Positions 8,035 through 15,509 of a stretch of DNA of 64,000 nucleotides are shown piece after piece (the first letter of the stretch is position 1; each line of letters begins with the position of its first letter). Where the stretch lies: NCBI RefSeq assembly GCF_000688475.1, contig NZ_JIAN01000008.1:310001-374000 (forward strand). The letters run 5' to 3'. This DNA is from Cellulomonas sp. URHE0023. Its GTDB lineage: Bacteria; Actinomycetota; Actinomycetes; Actinomycetales; Cellulomonadaceae. A model generated the notes under the pieces. The model was not told where the DNA came from. It searched no databases and worked only from the letters and a program-made list of their open reading frames with translations. The position numbers were made by a program, and so were the translations under genes.

Positions 8035-10845
8035 TCAGACGACGGAGGCGACCTTCGGGCGACGTGCGCGGGCGTCCTGGATCGACGTCCCGTAGTACGC
8101 CGCGACCATGAGGTCCTTCATGTCGTCGATCATCGGCATGCGCGGGTTGGCGGGTGCGCACTGGTCCTCGTAGGCGCCCATCGCGACCTCGTCGAGCCGG
8201 CCGAGGAACGCGCCCTCGTCGACACCCTGCGCCTGGAACGACGCCGGGATCCCGACAGCCGCACGAAGCTCCTCGACGGCCGCCGCGTAGGACTCGACGC
8301 CCTGCTCAGGAGTCGCCGCAGGAAGCCCGAGCATCGCGGCGACCTGCTGGAACCGCTCCGGAGCCACGTAGTGCTCGTACTTCGGCCAGCTGGTCAGCTT
8401 GGTCGGGATGGTGCCGTTGTAGCGGATGACGTGCGGCAGGAGCGTCGCGTTGGTCCGACCGTGCACCAGGTGGTGCGTCGAGCCGACCACGTGGGCCATC
8501 GCGTGCACGATCCCGAGGAACGCGTTGCCGAAGCTCATGCCCGCGATCGTCCCCGCGTTGTGCATCTTCTCCCGTGCGTCCTGGGTGGCGGGGTCGTTCG
8601 GGTCCCCGTTCACCGACTGTGCGAGGTTCTCGAAGATCAGGCGGATCGCCTGCAGCGCCATGCCGTCGGTGAAGTCGTTGGCGTAGACGCTGACGTAGGC
8701 CTCGGTGGCGTGCGTCAGGGCGTCGAACCCGGAGTCCGCTGCGAGCGACCGGGGCATCCGCGAGGTGAGGACCGGGTCGATGATCGCGACCGACGGGGTC
8801 AGCGCGTAGTCGGCGAGCGGGTACTTCTTGCCCGCGTCCGGGTCCGAGATCACCGCGAACGGCGTCACCTCGGCGCCCGTGCCCGACGTGGTCGGGATGC
8901 AGACCAGCTGGGCGAGCTCGCCGAGCACCGGGAACTTGAACGCGCGCTTGCGCACGTCGAAGAACTTCTGCTTGAGGTCCGAGAACTCGATCTCGGGGTG
9001 CTCGTACAGCAGCCACATCACCTTCGCGGCGTCCATGGGTGAGCCACCGCCGAGCGCGATGATCGTGTCGGGACGGAAGTGGCGCATCTGCGCGGCTCCC
9101 GCCTTGACGGTCTTGACGGACGGCTCGGGCTCGACCTGGTCGATGATCTGCAGCGCCACCTTGTTGGAGCGGCGGTTCAGGACGTCGATGATCTTGTCGA
9201 CGAAGCCCAGGGTCGTCATCGTCGCGTCGGTCACGATGGTGACGCGCTCGACGTCGGGCATGTCGGCGAGGTAGCGGATCGAGTTCGGCTCGAAGTAGGT
9301 CTTGGCCGGAACCTTGAACCACTGCAGGTTGTTGTTGCGACGTCCCACGCGCTTGATGTTCAACAGGTTCACCGCCGAGACGTTGTTGGACACGGAGTTG
9401 TGGCCGTACGAGCCGCAGCCGAGCGTGAGCGACGGGATGAACGCGTTGTAGATGTCGCCGATGCCGCCGAGCGAGCTCGGCGCGTTGACGATGATCCGGA
9501 CGGCCTGGACGCGGCTGCCGAACCGCTCGGCGAGTGCCTCGTCACGCGTGTGGATGGCGCCCGAGTGGCCGAGGCCGTCGAACTCCACCATCTGCTCGGC
9601 GAGCGTGATGCCGTGCTCGGTGCTCGTGGCGCGCAGCACCGCGAGGACGGGCGCGAGCTTCTCGCGCGTCAGGGGCTCCTGCGGTCCGACGGAGGAGACC
9701 TCGGCGAGGATGATCGAGGTGTCGTCGGGGACCGTGAAGCCGGCCTGCGCGGCGATCCACTGCGGCGACTGGCCCACCACGGACGCGTTCAGCTTGGCGC
9801 CGGCGCAGTTGATGCTCTCGGCCGTGACGCCGAAGATGAACTGCTCGAGCATCGTCTTCTCGGCGGGCGTGGCCCGGTAGGCGTGGAGGATCGCGAACTC
9901 GTCCATCGCCGCGTCGTAGATCTCGTCGTCCAGGATCACGGCCTGCTCCGACGCGCAGACCATGCCGTTGTCGAACGACTTCGACAGGACGATGTCGTTG
10001 ATCGCGCGCTTGAGCTTGGCCGACTTCTCGACGTAGGCGGGGACGTTGCCCGCGCCGACCCCGAGGGCCGGCTTGCCGCACGAGTAGGCGGCCCGGACCA
10101 TCGCGTTGCCGCCGGTGGCCAGGATGAGCGCGACGCCCGGGTGGTTCATCAGGGCGCCGGTCGCCTCGATGGACGGCTTCTCGACCCACTGGATGCAGTC
10201 CTTGGGGGCGCCGGCGGCGACCGCTGCGTCCCGCACGACGCGGGCGGCCGCCACCGACGAGCTCTGGGCGCTCGGGTGGAACGCGAAGACGATCGGGTTG
10301 CGAGTCTTGAGGGCGATGAGCGACTTGAAGATCGTGGTCGACGTCGGGTTGGTCACGGGGGTGACGCCGCAGATGACGCCCACGGGCTCGGCGATCTCCG
10401 TGATGCCGGTCAGCTCGTCGTGCGAGATCACTCCGACGGACTTCAGGCCGGCGATCGAGTTGGTCACGTGCTCGCACGCGAAGATGTTCTTGACGGCCTT
10501 GTCCTCGAAGACGCCGCGGCGGGTCTCCTTCACCGCTTGCAGAGCGAGGTCGCCGTGCTGCTCGAGGGCCGCGACCGAGGCCTTCTTGACCAGCCGGTCC
10601 ACGTCCTCCTGCGTGAAGCTCGCGTACTCGGCGAGGGCGGCGTTCGCCCGCGTGACGAGCTCGTCGATCTCGTCGGGCTCAGGAGTCTCGAGCACGCCGA
10701 CGACCTCTGCGGGCGTGGGTGCTGCGTCGACTGCTGGGGCGTCGGGAGTGGTTGCGTCAGCTGCGGGCGCGTCGGTTGCAGGCTTCTTGGCGGACACCTG
10801 CGACGAGTTGTTCTTACGGGTGCTGGCGCGGTCCGTGACAGTCAC
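8035..10845 (-). CDS. adhE: Bifunctional acetaldehyde-CoA / alcohol dehydrogenase AdhE with N-terminal linker
   Basis: 936 residues from GTG 10845, which has AAGGAG seven bases upstream; upstream in-frame codons lack a ribosome site. AdhE reduces acetyl-CoA to acetaldehyde (N-terminal ALDH domain, catalytic Cys297 in GMVCASEQ) and acetaldehyde to ethanol (C-terminal iron-dependent ADH domain, with GGGSPMDAAK, TTSGTGAEVTP and the metal-binding His-rich stretch GIVHAMAHVVGSTHHLVHG). The family forms spirosome filaments and recycles NADH in fermentation. Odd: before the ALDH domain there is a ~60-residue Ala/Pro/Thr/Asp-rich linker (ATDAPAADATTPDAPAVDAA) not present in E. coli AdhE. Monocistronic. 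The 5' region carries a possible hypoxia-regulator box. Confidence 0.95.
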   Translation of the reverse strand: MTVTDRASTRKNNSSQVSAKKPATDAPAADATTPDAPAVDAAPTPAEVVGVLETPEPDEIDELVTRANAALAEYASFTQEDVDRLVKKASVAALEQHGDLALQAVKETRRGVFEDKAVKNIFACEHVTNSIAGLKSVGVISHDELTGITEIAEPVGVICGVTPVTNPTSTTIFKSLIALKTRNPIVFAFHPSAQSSSVAAARVVRDAAVAAGAPKDCIQWVEKPSIEATGALMNHPGVALILATGGNAMVRAAYSCGKPALGVGAGNVPAYVEKSAKLKRAINDIVLSKSFDNGMVCASEQAVILDDEIYDAAMDEFAILHAYRATPAEKTMLEQFIFGVTAESINCAGAKLNASVVGQSPQWIAAQAGFTVPDDTSIILAEVSSVGPQEPLTREKLAPVLAVLRATSTEHGITLAEQMVEFDGLGHSGAIHTRDEALAERFGSRVQAVRIIVNAPSSLGGIGDIYNAFIPSLTLGCGSYGHNSVSNNVSAVNLLNIKRVGRRNNNLQWFKVPAKTYFEPNSIRYLADMPDVERVTIVTDATMTTLGFVDKIIDVLNRRSNKVALQIIDQVEPEPSVKTVKAGAAQMRHFRPDTIIALGGGSPMDAAKVMWLLYEHPEIEFSDLKQKFFDVRKRAFKFPVLGELAQLVCIPTTSGTGAEVTPFAVISDPDAGKKYPLADYALTPSVAIIDPVLTSRMPRSLAADSGFDALTHATEAYVSVYANDFTDGMALQAIRLIFENLAQSVNGDPNDPATQDAREKMHNAGTIAGMSFGNAFLGIVHAMAHVVGSTHHLVHGRTNATLLPHVIRYNGTIPTKLTSWPKYEHYVAPERFQQVAAMLGLPAATPEQGVESYAAAVEELRAAVGIPASFQAQGVDEGAFLGRLDEVAMGAYEDQCAPANPRMPMIDDMKDLMVAAYYGTSIQDARARRPKVASVV

Positions 10846-10886
10846 GGTGAGGCTCCTTGTCGATGCCGGGGGGGCTGGTGACAACG

Positions 10887-10939
10887 ACGTTACGAGCAGG
10901 CGGAATCTGGCGATAAAGGCAAAGGTCCCTAGTGAGGGA
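10887..10939 (-). promoter_or_regulatory. Putative adhE promoter with DosR-like box
   Basis: Reading the minus strand, TAACGT (10892-10887) is a possible -10, putting transcription start near 10880. GGGACCTTTGCC (10929-10918) centres about 43 bp upstream of that start, the usual place for an activator of the DosR type, whose box is GGGAC-W-rich-GTCCC; the right half is degenerate. An adjoining inverted repeat TCCCT-AGTG-AGGGA (10926-10939) overlaps the box. Weak but coherent evidence for oxygen control of fermentation. Confidence 0.3.
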
Positions 10940-11029
10940 ACGAACTCGATCTGATGCCCTCACGTCGGCCGCCGACGCTCGAGTGGCCGACTGTCCTACG
11001 CTCGTGGCGAGCAACGATCGGAGTCCATG

Positions 11030-11620
11030 ATGAGCACCGCGCTGATCGTCGTCGACGTGCAGAACGACTTCTGCGAAGGGGGCGCGCTCGCGGTCGCGGG
11101 CGGGGCCGCGGTCGCGGAGTCGATCACCCGGTTCGTCGAGCGCACGTCCGGCATGTACGACGTGGTGGTCGCCACGCGGGACTGGCACGCGGCGCTCCCC
11201 GACACGAACGACGGCCACTTCGCCGCCGACGGCCTCCCCGACTACGTGACCACCTGGCCGGTGCACTGCGTCGCCGGGACGGTCGGTGCCGAGTACCACC
11301 CGCTCCTGTCGCTGCCCCCGGGCACGGTGCACGTGGTCAAGGGGGAGTCACGGCAGGACTACTCGGGCTTCTCGGGACGGGTCGTCGGCGGGGACGGAGC
11401 GGATCTGGCGACCGTGCTGTCGGCACGCGGGGTGACCCGCGTGGAGGTGGTCGGTCTGGCGACCGACCACTGCGTGCGGGCGACCGCGCTCGACGCGTGC
11501 GGTGCCGGGTTCGACGTCACGGTGCTCACCGACCTGACGGCGGCCGTCGCGGCGCCCACCGCGGTCGCCGCCCTGACAGACCTCGCGGTCGCCGGGATAG
11601 GGCTGGTCCGGTCGGCCTAG
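11030..11620 (+). CDS. pncA: Nicotinamidase (isochorismatase-like hydrolase)
   Basis: A 196-residue cysteine hydrolase converting nicotinamide to nicotinate for NAD salvage. The catalytic triad is visible: Asp9 in VVDVQNDF, Lys104 in VVKGESRQDYSGF and Cys148 in GLATDHCVRATA. Metal-site candidates are Asp51, His53 (DWH) and His63, and the cis-peptide region precedes the Cys. The second of two consecutive ATGs (11030) is preferred because GGAG lies six bases before it; the first would be only three bases away. Divergent from adhE, sharing a 184-bp intergenic region. The pyrazinamidase activity of the family is expected but not shown here. Confidence 0.9.
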   Translation: MSTALIVVDVQNDFCEGGALAVAGGAAVAESITRFVERTSGMYDVVVATRDWHAALPDTNDGHFAADGLPDYVTTWPVHCVAGTVGAEYHPLLSLPPGTVHVVKGESRQDYSGFSGRVVGGDGADLATVLSARGVTRVEVVGLATDHCVRATALDACGAGFDVTVLTDLTAAVAAPTAVAALTDLAVAGIGLVRSA

Positions 11621-11638
11621 CACGGGGATCATGGCGGC

Positions 11639-12307
11639 ATGCGGACCACCCTGAGCACCTACACCGAGCGCGCCACCGAACCGGGGGCCTTCGCGCTGCA
11701 GAACGAGCGCATGCTCAAGGTCCAGCTCGCAGGCACGGAAGGTCACTTCCTGGCCAAGCAGGGCTCGATGGTCGCCTACCAGGGTGACGTCGACTTCGAC
11801 CACCAGGGCAGCGGTGGTGTCGGTCGGATGCTGAAGAAGACGTTCACCGGCGAGGGCATGTCGCTCATGAAGGTCTCCGGCACCGGCGACGTGTTCCTGG
11901 CCGAGGAGGCCGACGAGATCTTCCTCGTCCACCTCGAGGGAGAGTCGGTCACGGTCAACGGGCAGAACGTGCTGGCGTTCGAGGCATCGCTCACGTGGGA
12001 CATCAACCGTGTCGAGGGTGCGTCCGCACTCTCCGGTGGCCTGTTCAACACCACGTTCACGGGGACCGGTGCGCTCGCGGTTACCACGTTCGGCACGCCT
12101 GTCGTGCTGCAGGTCGACCAGCCGACGTTCGTGGACATGCAGTCCGCGGTCCTGTGGTCGACGTCGCTCGCGTCCTCGGTCCGCAAGACCGTGAAGGCGT
12201 CGGCCATGATCGGTCGGGGCTCGGGCGAGGCCTACCAGCTGGGGTTCTCCGGGCAGGGCATCGTGGTCGTCCAGGCGTCGGAGGGGCACATCCGCCCGTC
12301 GAAGTGA
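11639..12307 (+). CDS. AIM24 family protein
   Basis: A 222-residue, all-beta protein of the AIM24/TIGR00266 family. Typical features are the alternating small/hydrophobic pattern with LKVQLAG, QGSMVAYQG near the N-terminus, a Gly-rich loop with FTGEGMSLMKVSGTG, and the terminal repeat GQGIVVVQASEG. The bacterial members have no established biochemical role; yeast Aim24 acts at mitochondrial membranes. It begins 18 bp after the nicotinamidase stop and could share its transcript. The operator array for the next gene begins 26 bp after its stop. Confidence 0.82.
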   Translation: MRTTLSTYTERATEPGAFALQNERMLKVQLAGTEGHFLAKQGSMVAYQGDVDFDHQGSGGVGRMLKKTFTGEGMSLMKVSGTGDVFLAEEADEIFLVHLEGESVTVNGQNVLAFEASLTWDINRVEGASALSGGLFNTTFTGTGALAVTTFGTPVVLQVDQPTFVDMQSAVLWSTSLASSVRKTVKASAMIGRGSGEAYQLGFSGQGIVVVQASEGHIRPSK

Positions 12308-12333
12308 TGTTCAGATCGAGGTCGTCGCCGGTC

Positions 12334-12397
12334 GCGACACCACTCTGATGCAAAGTGACACCACTAAGTCTTGACGTGACACCACGGTGGTGTCACG
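12334..12397 (+). repeat. Helically phased operator array: three direct repeats plus one inverted copy
   Basis: An 11-bp motif, (G/C)-(T/C)GACACCAC-(T/G), occurs at 12334-12344, 12355-12365 and 12376-12386, exactly 21 bp apart (two helical turns). A fourth copy, GTGGTGTCACG, is inverted at 12387-12397. Together 12375-12385 and 12387-12397 form a perfect palindrome with 11-bp arms around one base. This is the expected look of a binding array for ribbon-helix-helix dimers, and the gene immediately downstream encodes such a protein. Confidence 0.7.
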
Positions 12398-12406
12398 ATG
12401 GTGCAC
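12371..12406 (+). promoter_or_regulatory. Promoter of the RHH-DUF4097-ABC operon, predicted leaderless
   Basis: TTGACG (12371-12376), a 17-bp spacer consisting of the palindromic operator core, and CACGAT (12394-12399) form a sigma-70-type promoter. Seven bases after the -10 comes the ATG at 12407, with no ribosome-binding sequence, so the mRNA probably starts at the start codon. A repressor on the palindrome would block both promoter elements. Confidence 0.5.
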
Positions 12407-12895
12407 ATGGACCTGGGACCGCACATCACCGACCTGCAGCGCCAGCTCGTCGAGGCTGCAGAGAACGGCACTGAGGACACCCGCGTCGTGGCCGAGCGGC
12501 TCGCCGCCGGGCTCGACGCCGCAACCCGCCTCGTGATGCTCGACGTCCTCTCGGCGGCGCTGGGCGAGATCACCCGTGACCTCGCACCCGGTTCGGTCGA
12601 GCTGCGACTGCGCGGCCGAGAGGTCGAGTTCGTGGTCGCCCAAGCCGGCCCGGACGGCGACGCCGAGGACGCGAGCCTCGCTCCCGTCGACCTCGACGAC
12701 GTCAGCACCTCACGCACGACACTCCGTCTTCCCGACGCGCTCAAGGCGAAGGTGGACGAGGCGGCGGCGGCCGACGGGCTGTCCGTGAACACGTGGCTGG
12801 TCCGAGCGGTGGCAGCCGCGCTCCAGCCCAAGCAGCGACGATCCGCGCAGCGCACCCTGCGCACAGGCGACAACTTCGCCGGCTGGGCCCGCTAA
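12407..12895 (+). CDS. Ribbon-helix-helix regulator with N-terminal HicB-like region
   Basis: 162 residues from ATG 12407; an ATG nine bases earlier sits inside the -10 element. The C-terminal part (about 108-143) is a classic Arc/MetJ-type ribbon-helix-helix: beta-strand SRTTLRLPDALKAKV, then helices DEAAAADGLSVNTWLVRAVAAAL. The N-terminal ~95 residues are helical then a short strand ending in Asp-rich sequence, reminiscent of pre-DNA-binding parts of HicB-like proteins. No HicA toxin is adjacent; instead DUF4097 and an ABC exporter follow, so it is more likely the operon's autorepressor than an antitoxin. The operator array just upstream supports autoregulation. Confidence 0.72.
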   Translation: MDLGPHITDLQRQLVEAAENGTEDTRVVAERLAAGLDAATRLVMLDVLSAALGEITRDLAPGSVELRLRGREVEFVVAQAGPDGDAEDASLAPVDLDDVSTSRTTLRLPDALKAKVDEAAAADGLSVNTWLVRAVAAALQPKQRRSAQRTLRTGDNFAGWAR

Positions 12896-12976
12896 CCCGC
12901 CCAGCCCGCCACTTCCACCAGCCACGCGAACCCGCGGGGCCGGACGAGCACACCCTGAAGAAGGAGAGGCGTCAGC

Positions 12977-13822
12977 ATGCCTACCTACAGCACGCCCACA
13001 CGAATCGACCTCGCCATCAACCTGCAGGTCGGTGAGATCGAGGTCATCGCCAGCGACCGGGACGACACCGTCGTCACGGTCTCGCCGACCAACCCCGCCA
13101 AGGCGGTCGACCGCCGCGGCGCCGAGGAGACGAAGGTCGACCTCGACGGTGACCGGCTCACCGTGAAGGGTCCGAGGCCCCGGGTCAGCTGGATCGGCCC
13201 CACCGAGTCGGTGGACCTGAGGATCGAGCTGCCGACGGGGTCACGGTTCACCGCCGAGATCGCCGTCGGCGCCGTCCGCACCGTCGGAGGACTCGGTGCC
13301 ACGCGCGTCAAGAGCTCGATGGGATCCGTCGACGTCGAGGCCTGCGGCGATCTGTGGCTGCGCGCCGGGCACGGCACGGTCACCGTGGGGACCGTCGACG
13401 GCGCCGCCGAGATCACGGCTGACCACGGTCAGATCCGGATCGGCACGGTGACCGGCGACGCGGTCCTGAAGGCGTCGCACGGCAGCATCCAGATCGAGCA
13501 GTCCGGTGGCGACGTCGACGCGAAGCTCGCCTACGGCGACCTCGACATCGCCCGGGCGCTCGGCTCGGTCACCACGAAGACCTCCTACGGGAGCATCCGG
13601 CTCGGCGAGGTGTCGAGCGGTTCCATCCAGGTCGAGAGCGGTTTCGGCCAGGTCGACATCGGTGTCCGTGCCGAGGTCCCCGCCTGGCTGGACCTGACCT
13701 CGAAGAGCGGGCACGTCCGCAACCAGCTCGGCGACAACAGGGCTCCCACCGAGTCCGAGCGGTCCGTCGCCGTACGAGCACGCACCCAGTCCGGTGCGAT
13801 CACCATCCAGCGCGCCCGGTGA
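12977..13822 (+). CDS. DUF4097 beta-repeat protein
   Basis: 281 residues, no signal peptide or membrane helix. The sequence is a series of short strands with repeated G-x-[IV]-x-[IV] turns (HGTVTVGTVDG, HGQIRIGTVTG, HGSIQIEQSGG, YGDLDIARALG, YGSIRLGEVSSG), which predicts a right-handed beta-roll as in DUF4097/LiaG-related proteins. GAAGGAGAGG lies 9-10 bp before the ATG. It follows the RHH regulator by 81 bp and precedes the ABC ATPase by 34 bp, an arrangement I recall as common in Actinobacteria, suggesting a role with the exporter, for example sensing membrane stress. Molecular function unknown. Confidence 0.75.
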   Translation: MPTYSTPTRIDLAINLQVGEIEVIASDRDDTVVTVSPTNPAKAVDRRGAEETKVDLDGDRLTVKGPRPRVSWIGPTESVDLRIELPTGSRFTAEIAVGAVRTVGGLGATRVKSSMGSVDVEACGDLWLRAGHGTVTVGTVDGAAEITADHGQIRIGTVTGDAVLKASHGSIQIEQSGGDVDAKLAYGDLDIARALGSVTTKTSYGSIRLGEVSSGSIQVESGFGQVDIGVRAEVPAWLDLTSKSGHVRNQLGDNRAPTESERSVAVRARTQSGAITIQRAR

Positions 13823-13856
13823 CTCCGGGACACCACCAGAAGGGACCACACGGCTC

Positions 13857-14645
13857 ATGACCACGACAGCGCCCGCGATCCGGGTGACCAGCATCGAGAA
13901 GTCCTACGACGACCTGCACGTCCTGCGCGGCGTGGACTTCGAGGTCGCACCGGGCAGCATCTTCGCCCTCCTCGGCTCGAACGGGGCCGGCAAGACCACC
14001 ATCGTCAAGATCCTGTCCACCCTGCTCGGGTCGGATTCGGGCGCCGCAACCGTCAACGGGTACGACGTGACGACCGAACCCCTGCAGGTCCGGGAGTCGA
14101 TCAGCCTGACCGGCCAGTTCGCGGCGGTCGACGAGATCCTCACCGGTCGGGAGAACCTGGTGCTCGTCGCCAAGCTCCGGCACCTGCCGAATCCGCGGCA
14201 GGTAGCCGACGAGCTCCTCGAGCGCTTCAACCTGACGGACGCCGGTGCCCGACGGGTCGCCACGTACTCGGGCGGCATGCGCCGTCGGCTCGACATCGCG
14301 ATGAGCCTGATCGGCCAGCCGAAGGTCCTCTTCCTCGATGAGCCCACGACGGGCCTCGACCCCGAGGCGCGGATCGACGTGTGGCACGTCATCGCTGACC
14401 TCGCCAAGAGCGGGACGACCGTCCTGCTCACCACGCAGTACCTCGACGAGGCCGAGCAGCTGGCGGACCGGATCGCCATCCTGCACGAGGGCCGGATCAT
14501 CGCGAACGGCACGCTCGCCGAGCTCAAGGCGCTCCTGCCCCCCGCCAAGGTCGAGTACGTCGAGAAGCAGCCCACCCTCGAGGAGATCTTCCTCGCCCTC
14601 GTCGGCAAGAACGAGGCATCGCAGAACACGGAGGTCCAGTCATGA
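13857..14645 (+). CDS. ABC exporter ATP-binding protein, DrrA type
   Basis: 262 residues with all nucleotide-binding motifs: Walker A GSNGAGKTT (40-48), Q-loop in LTGQFAAVD, signature YSGGMRRRLD, Walker B VLFLDEPTTGLDP and the switch His position replaced within the TTQYLDEAEQL stretch. This stretch is usual for the daunorubicin-resistance DrrA subfamily (TTQY-x-D/E-E-A), and the C-terminal extension after TLAELKALL also fits. The start at 13857 gives MTTTAPAIRV; longer frames run into the DUF4097 gene. The stop overlaps the permease start by 4 bp (ATGA), showing translational coupling. Drives export of a hydrophobic compound or lipid; substrate unknown. Confidence 0.92.
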   Translation: MTTTAPAIRVTSIEKSYDDLHVLRGVDFEVAPGSIFALLGSNGAGKTTIVKILSTLLGSDSGAATVNGYDVTTEPLQVRESISLTGQFAAVDEILTGRENLVLVAKLRHLPNPRQVADELLERFNLTDAGARRVATYSGGMRRRLDIAMSLIGQPKVLFLDEPTTGLDPEARIDVWHVIADLAKSGTTVLLTTQYLDEAEQLADRIAILHEGRIIANGTLAELKALLPPAKVEYVEKQPTLEEIFLALVGKNEASQNTEVQS

Positions 14646-15406
14646 GCGCCACGCACTTCTTCGGGGACACGGCCGACCTGACGGGCCGCTCCATGCGGCA
14701 CATCACGCGAAGCGTCGACACGATCATCACCACGGCGGTCACTCCGATCGCGATCATGGTGCTGTTCGTCTACGTGTTCGGCGGCGCGATCGACACCGGC
14801 ACCGAGAACTACGTCAACTACCTGCTGCCCGGCATCCTGCTGATCGCCATCGCGTCGGGGATCGCCTACACCGCGGTCCGGTTGTTCACGGACCTGCAGA
14901 GCGGCATCTTCGAGCGGTTCCACTCGATGCCGATCGCCCGGTCGTCCGTGCTGTGGGCCCACGTGCTGACGTCGATGGTCTCGAACGCGATCACGGTCGT
15001 GATCATCGTCCTGGTGGGCCTCGTCATGGGCTTCCGCACGTCGGCGGGTGTGCTCGCCTGGCTCGCGGTCGCCGGGATCCTGGCGCTGTTCACGCTGGCT
15101 CTCACCTGGGTCGCGGTCATCGCCGGCCTCTCGGCGAAGTCGGTGGACGGGGCCGCGGGGTTCTCCTACCCGCTGATCTTCCTGCCGTTCATCAGCTCGG
15201 CGTTCGTCCCGACGGACACCATGCCCGCGCCCGTGCGGGTGTTCGCCGAGAACCAGCCGGTCACCTCGATCGTCGACGCGATCCAGAGCCTGTTCGCCGG
15301 GCAGCCTGTCGGCAGCGACATCTGGGTCGCCCTGGCCTGGTGCGTCGGCATCCTCCTCGTCGGCTACTTCTTCGCCATGCGGGTGTACCGGCGCAAGATC
15401 CGCTGA
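14642..15406 (+). CDS. ABC-2 type exporter permease, DrrB type
   Basis: 254 residues with about six membrane helices, the first at TIITTAVTPIAIMVLFVYVF, then LLPGILLIAIASGIAYTAV, and the ABC-2 signature region with ERFHSMPIARSSVLWAHV (coupling helix) followed by three helices. The last helix is followed by a basic YRRKIR tail. It pairs with the preceding ATPase and closes the four-gene operon; a perfect-arm hairpin follows 15 bp after the stop. By family it should form the membrane channel of a DrrAB-like efflux pump. Confidence 0.92.
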   Translation: MSATHFFGDTADLTGRSMRHITRSVDTIITTAVTPIAIMVLFVYVFGGAIDTGTENYVNYLLPGILLIAIASGIAYTAVRLFTDLQSGIFERFHSMPIARSSVLWAHVLTSMVSNAITVVIIVLVGLVMGFRTSAGVLAWLAVAGILALFTLALTWVAVIAGLSAKSVDGAAGFSYPLIFLPFISSAFVPTDTMPAPVRVFAENQPVTSIVDAIQSLFAGQPVGSDIWVALAWCVGILLVGYFFAMRVYRRKIR

Positions 15407-15420
15407 CCGGCGTCCGCCCT

Positions 15421-15455
15421 GCGATCCTCGACCGCCCTCGGCGTTCGAGGATCGC
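15421..15455 (+). terminator. Hairpin terminator after the DrrAB operon
   Basis: GCGATCCTCGA (15421-15431) and TCGAGGATCGC (15445-15455) are perfect 11-bp arms around a 13-nt loop. There is no T-tract, as is usual for high-GC actinobacterial terminators. It separates the exporter operon from the ArsR-ArsC fusion gene. Confidence 0.65.
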
Positions 15456-15471
15456 GGTCGTCTGCCGGAGC

Positions 15472-15509
15472 TTGACCGCCTTGGATCGCTCAGCCAATAT
15501 TGACTCAAT
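15472..15509 (+). promoter_or_regulatory. Promoter and operator of the ArsR-ArsC fusion gene, predicted leaderless
   Basis: TTGACC (15472-15477), 17-bp spacer, CAATAT (15495-15500), then seven bases to ATG 15508 and no ribosome site. The perfect palindrome ATTGA-C-TCAAT (15499-15509) spans the end of the -10 through the start codon and partly overlaps a second palindrome CAATATTG (15495-15502). An ArsR-type repressor bound here would cover the start site. Confidence 0.5.

Noticed and set aside
12407..13822. HicAB-type toxin-antitoxin pair from the RHH protein and its neighbour
   Set aside because: The neighbour is a DUF4097 beta-repeat protein, not a small toxin, and an ABC exporter follows.
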